This document shows positions 42,031 through 44,612 of a stretch of 44,612 nt of DNA, piece after piece. Below the pieces are notes generated by a model. That model saw nothing but the letters and a program-made list of their open reading frames with translations, had not been told where the DNA came from and searched no databases. The translations under genes were made by a program, and so were the position numbers. How positions within the stretch are numbered: position 1 is the first letter of the stretch; every line of letters starts with the position of its first letter. The stretch is from Bacteroidales bacterium (lineage in GTDB: Bacteria; Bacteroidota; Bacteroidia; Bacteroidales; UBA932), in contig JAFZKT010000066.1 in assembly GCA_017553545.1 (NCBI GenBank), positions 1-44,612 of the forward strand. Reading direction: 5' to 3'.

Positions 42031-43401
42031 ATGAGAAGATTCTTCACCCTTGCCGTTTTGGCACTGGCGTTTGTCGCCTGCTCCCAGGAGCAAATCATCC
42101 GTGTTCCCGTTCCGGCACGTCCAGCCGGACAGAAAGATGTGATTGGCCTTACCGCTCCCCCGCTGGATACCGTCCGGATTGGCGTAGTGGGTATCGGCAT
42201 GAGGGGCTATCACGCCCTGCGCGTCCTTCCCGCCGTTCCCGGCGCGAAGATTACCGCCATCTGCGACCTGCGGGAAGAAGCCGTCAAGAAAGGCCAGGAA
42301 CGTCTGGCTTCGGAAGGCCAGCCGTTCGCACAGGAATACTACGGAGAAGAAGAATCCTGGAAGGGCCTTTGCGAGCAGGAGGATGTGGACCTGGTGTACA
42401 TCTGCACGGACTGGCTGCATCACGCCCCCATCGCCCTCTATGCCATGGATCAGGGCAAGCACGTTGCCATCGAGGTTCCCGCCGCCCTGAATATGGACGA
42501 AATCTGGGCCCTCATCAACAAGGCCGAAGAAAAACGCCTCCACTGCATGATGCTGGAGAATTGCGTTTATGATTTCTTTGAACTTTCCTGCCTCCAGATG
42601 GCGCAGGACGGCATGTTCGGGGAAGTGCTCCACGCCGAGGGCGCCTATCATCACGACCTTAACGCCTTCTGGCACGAGTACTGGAACAACTGGCGGCTGG
42701 ACTATAATAGCAAGAACCGGGGAGATAATTATCCCACGCACGGCATCGGCCCCATCTGCCAGGTGCTGAATATCCACCGCGGAGACAGGATGGAACGCCT
42801 GGTGTCCATGGATACCAAGGTGTGCAACGGTCCCAAGATGATGAAGTTCTATGCCGGGAAGGAATGTCCGGACTTCGCCCAGGGAGATGAGACCAACACC
42901 CTCATCCGGACTGCCGGCGGCAAAACCATGCTCATCCAGCATGACGTGATGACACCGCGCCCCTACGACCGCCTGTATCAGCTGGTGGGCTCCGACGGCT
43001 ATGCCGGAAAGTATCCTGTGCAGCAGCTCTGCTTCAATCAGGAAATGCCGGAAGAAGTGGATGCCGAACATCTTCCGTTGGAAAAGATTTTCACGGGAGA
43101 CGAACTCAAGGCATTGATGGACGAGCATCGGCCCGCCATACTCACGGAAGAACTGGAAGCCCGCGCCAAGCAGGTAGGCGGGCACGGCGGCATGGACTTC
43201 ACTATGAACTACCGCCTCATCTACTGCCTCCGCAATGGCCTGCCGCTGGATATGGACGTATATGACCTGGCCGAATGGTGCTGCATTGCGCCGCTCTCCC
43301 GCCTGTCCCTTGAAAACGGCAACATGCCGGTGGAAGTCCCTGACTTCACCCGCGGCGCCTGGAACAAGGTCCAGGGCTACAAACACGCCCTGGCAGATTA
43401 A
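42031..43401 (+). CDS. GH109-type NAD-dependent alpha-N-acetylgalactosaminidase (Gfo/Idh/MocA fold), lipoprotein
   Basis: The 456-aa product starts MRRFFTLAVLALAFVAC (Cys17). Residues ~48-170 are a Rossmann NAD-binding domain (VRIGVVGIGMRGYHAL with GIGMRG at 54-59; KHVAIEVPAALNMDE). The C-terminal part has blocks typical of GH109: YPTHGIGPICQVLNIHRGDRM and GGHGGMDFTMNYRLIYCLRN, then LPLDMDVYD. GH109 enzymes use NAD+ to cleave alpha-GalNAc. ATG 42031 is chosen over ATG 42010, which lies inside the previous gene and before the signal peptide. It is one base after the phosphatase-NAGPA stop and so co-transcribed. A related oxidoreductase-like activity cannot be excluded. Confidence 0.88.
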   Translation: MRRFFTLAVLALAFVACSQEQIIRVPVPARPAGQKDVIGLTAPPLDTVRIGVVGIGMRGYHALRVLPAVPGAKITAICDLREEAVKKGQERLASEGQPFAQEYYGEEESWKGLCEQEDVDLVYICTDWLHHAPIALYAMDQGKHVAIEVPAALNMDEIWALINKAEEKRLHCMMLENCVYDFFELSCLQMAQDGMFGEVLHAEGAYHHDLNAFWHEYWNNWRLDYNSKNRGDNYPTHGIGPICQVLNIHRGDRMERLVSMDTKVCNGPKMMKFYAGKECPDFAQGDETNTLIRTAGGKTMLIQHDVMTPRPYDRLYQLVGSDGYAGKYPVQQLCFNQEMPEEVDAEHLPLEKIFTGDELKALMDEHRPAILTEELEARAKQVGGHGGMDFTMNYRLIYCLRNGLPLDMDVYDLAEWCCIAPLSRLSLENGNMPVEVPDFTRGAWNKVQGYKHALAD

Positions 43402-43418
43402 TCTGTAGCCGCCCCTGC

Positions 43419-43522
43419 GTGGTAGTAACTTATTGATTATCAGATATATCCTTACAATCGATGGGGCGAAAACACCCCATCGATTTTGCATATTATGGTG
43501 ATTATCAAATAGTTACCACCAC
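43419..43522. repeat. Imperfect 24-bp inverted repeat enclosing the GH109 terminator
   Basis: Arms 43419-43442 and 43499-43522 match at 20 of 24 positions when one is reverse-complemented (GTGGTAGTAAC against GTTACCACCAC at the outer ends). The 56-nt middle carries the terminator hairpin. It could be a long RNA stem or the ends of a small mobile repeat. Confidence 0.6.
43456..43488 (+). terminator. Rho-independent terminator after the GH109 gene
   Basis: AATCGATGGGG (43456-43466) pairs perfectly with CCCCATCGATT (43475-43485) around an 8-nt loop, and TTTT overlaps the stem end. It lies 54 nt past the stop. Confidence 0.85.
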
Positions 43523-43776
43523 GGCCACTGTTGTGAGAGGTATGCGGGAGGAAGGGATGGGCCGGAGTGAATGGGCGGAAACGGCTCCGTGCGTGGGTCT
43601 CGCGGAGGGAGCGGTGCCGCGCAAGCGGCAGGACGGAGTTTGTTCGACGACGTTATGGGCGCGGCCGCAGGCCACGGCCATAAAAGGAGGAGTTAGGACG
43701 TCCAGCGACCGGGTGAGCGCCGTTTCCAACCACTGAACGGAGGCCCGCCCTTCCTCCCGTACAAAGCCTTATCGCT
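43523..43776. other. Gene-free GC-rich stretch with hairpins
   Basis: No reading frame here looks real: the longest have arbitrary composition and no start signal. It contains a 6-bp hairpin with a GCAA tetraloop (43615-43630, TGCCGC/GCGGCA), a possible CTCC..GCG/CGC..GGAG stem just before it, and the palindrome GGACGTCC. It could be a non-coding repeat or RNA; nothing more can be said from the sequence alone. Confidence 0.4.
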
Positions 43777-43895
43777 GGCGCAGGTGGACCGTTGTTTTGG
43801 CGCAGGTGCAAAAACAGTCGGGGTTCCTGCGCCAACAGAATGCACAGAATGCAAATTCGCGGCGCAGGTGCAGGCACTTTCATCACACCTGCGCC
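43777..43895. repeat. Cluster of GGCGCAGGTG repeats in both orientations
   Basis: GGCGCAGGTG occurs at 43777-43786, 43799-43808 and 43861-43870. Its inverse occurs at 43826-43833 (CCTGCGCC, extended to CCTGCGCCAA) and 43886-43895 (CACCTGCGCC). Two forward-inverse pairs could form hairpins. Spacing is irregular, so it is not a CRISPR; it resembles a palindromic intergenic repeat. Confidence 0.65.
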
Positions 43896-43941
43896 ATTTG
43901 CAGGGGGTACCTGCTCCAGCGGGGCCAAGTACCTGCACCAA

Positions 43942-43972
43942 GAAAAAGACCGGCCCCGGAAGGGGTCGGTCT
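43942..43972 (-). terminator. Rho-independent terminator downstream of rpoC
   Basis: Arms 43962-43972 and 43947-43957 pair over 11 bp (one G-U in the plus-strand reading) around a 4-nt loop. On the minus strand TTTTTC follows. It lies 90 nt past the rpoC stop. Confidence 0.8.
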
Positions 43973-43978
43973 GAGAGA

Positions 43979-44003
43979 GATTCTTCGCTGCGCTCAGAAT
44001 GAC
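43979..44003. repeat. Short dispersed repeat (TTCGCTGCGCTCAGAATGAC type)
   Basis: The sequence contains the imperfect palindrome TTCGCTGCGCTCAGAA and matches a motif I know to recur between genes in many unrelated bacteria, often seen as the spurious peptide CHSERSEES or its reverse VILSAAKNLS. It lies between the rpoC stop and its terminator. Confidence 0.6.
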
Positions 44004-44061
44004 AAGGGACACACTCATAATAAGGAGAGGCCCTCTTGCACCGAGTGAGGCGCAGGGCGCG

Positions 44062-44612
<551 letters not shown>

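Noticed and set aside
43461-43736. 91-codon plus-strand frame after the GH109 terminator
   Set aside because: It begins in the terminator stem, has arbitrary composition and lacks any start signal.
43777-43895. CRISPR array
   Set aside because: The repeat is only 10 bases, occurs in both orientations and has irregular spacing; no cas genes are near.
43653-44018. 121-codon minus-strand frame beginning MSVSLVILSAAKNLS
   Set aside because: It is the known spurious translation of a dispersed repeat and runs through terminator and repeat sequence.

Overview
The window is accessory DNA from a Bacteroidales bacterium. The evidence is two SusC/SusD outer-membrane pairs, many lipoproteins with a Cys about 20 residues from the start, Bacteroides-type promoters (TTTG about 20 nt before TAnnTTTG) and fimbrillin/GLUG-type surface proteins. 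It is visibly GC-rich for the order. Family or genus cannot be fixed from the sequence. At the right edge it meets a core gene, the 3' end of rpoC.

The layout is two divergent, partly mirror-image gene clusters that start from a centre near 24.5-26.0 kb. Leftward (minus strand), in order: susC (24459-21181), susD, a DUF1735-like+GLUG lipoprotein, a GLUG lipoprotein, a stand-alone phosphodiester glycosidase (NAGPA/DUF2233), a GLUG-NAGPA fusion, a micro-ORF, a GLUG-SGNH esterase fusion, a second micro-ORF and a GLUG lipoprotein (to 3454). A terminator and new promoter follow, then a third micro-ORF and a GLUG lipoprotein that runs off the left edge. Rightward (plus strand): susC (26005-29289), susD, a DUF1735-like+GLUG lipoprotein, a TIG-NAGPA lipoprotein, a 123-aa lipoprotein, a GLUG lipoprotein, a micro-ORF and a GLUG-NAGPA fusion (to 39875). 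After a terminator and promoter come a histidine acid phosphatase-NAGPA fusion and a GH109-type glycosidase. One unrecognised lipoprotein with its own promoter and terminator sits between the two clusters.

Working model (inference): the two SusCD pairs import a glycan whose sugars are joined or capped by phosphodiesters. GLUG/DUF1735 lipoproteins hold it at the surface, five NAGPA domains cleave sugar-1-phosphodiesters, the phosphatase half of one fusion removes the exposed phosphomonoester, an SGNH domain removes esters, and the GH109 enzyme removes alpha-GalNAc-type sugars. No transcriptional regulator of the locus is encoded here. Both susC promoters carry a GCGCGC element at the same place in the promoter spacer.

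The most novel items are the phosphatase-NAGPA fusion, the concentration of NAGPA domains with GLUG scaffolds, and four 44-48-codon micro-ORFs placed immediately upstream of four GLUG genes that share one N-terminal domain type. The 660-base gap before rpoC (43402-44061) holds no convincing gene but several repeat and hairpin elements.
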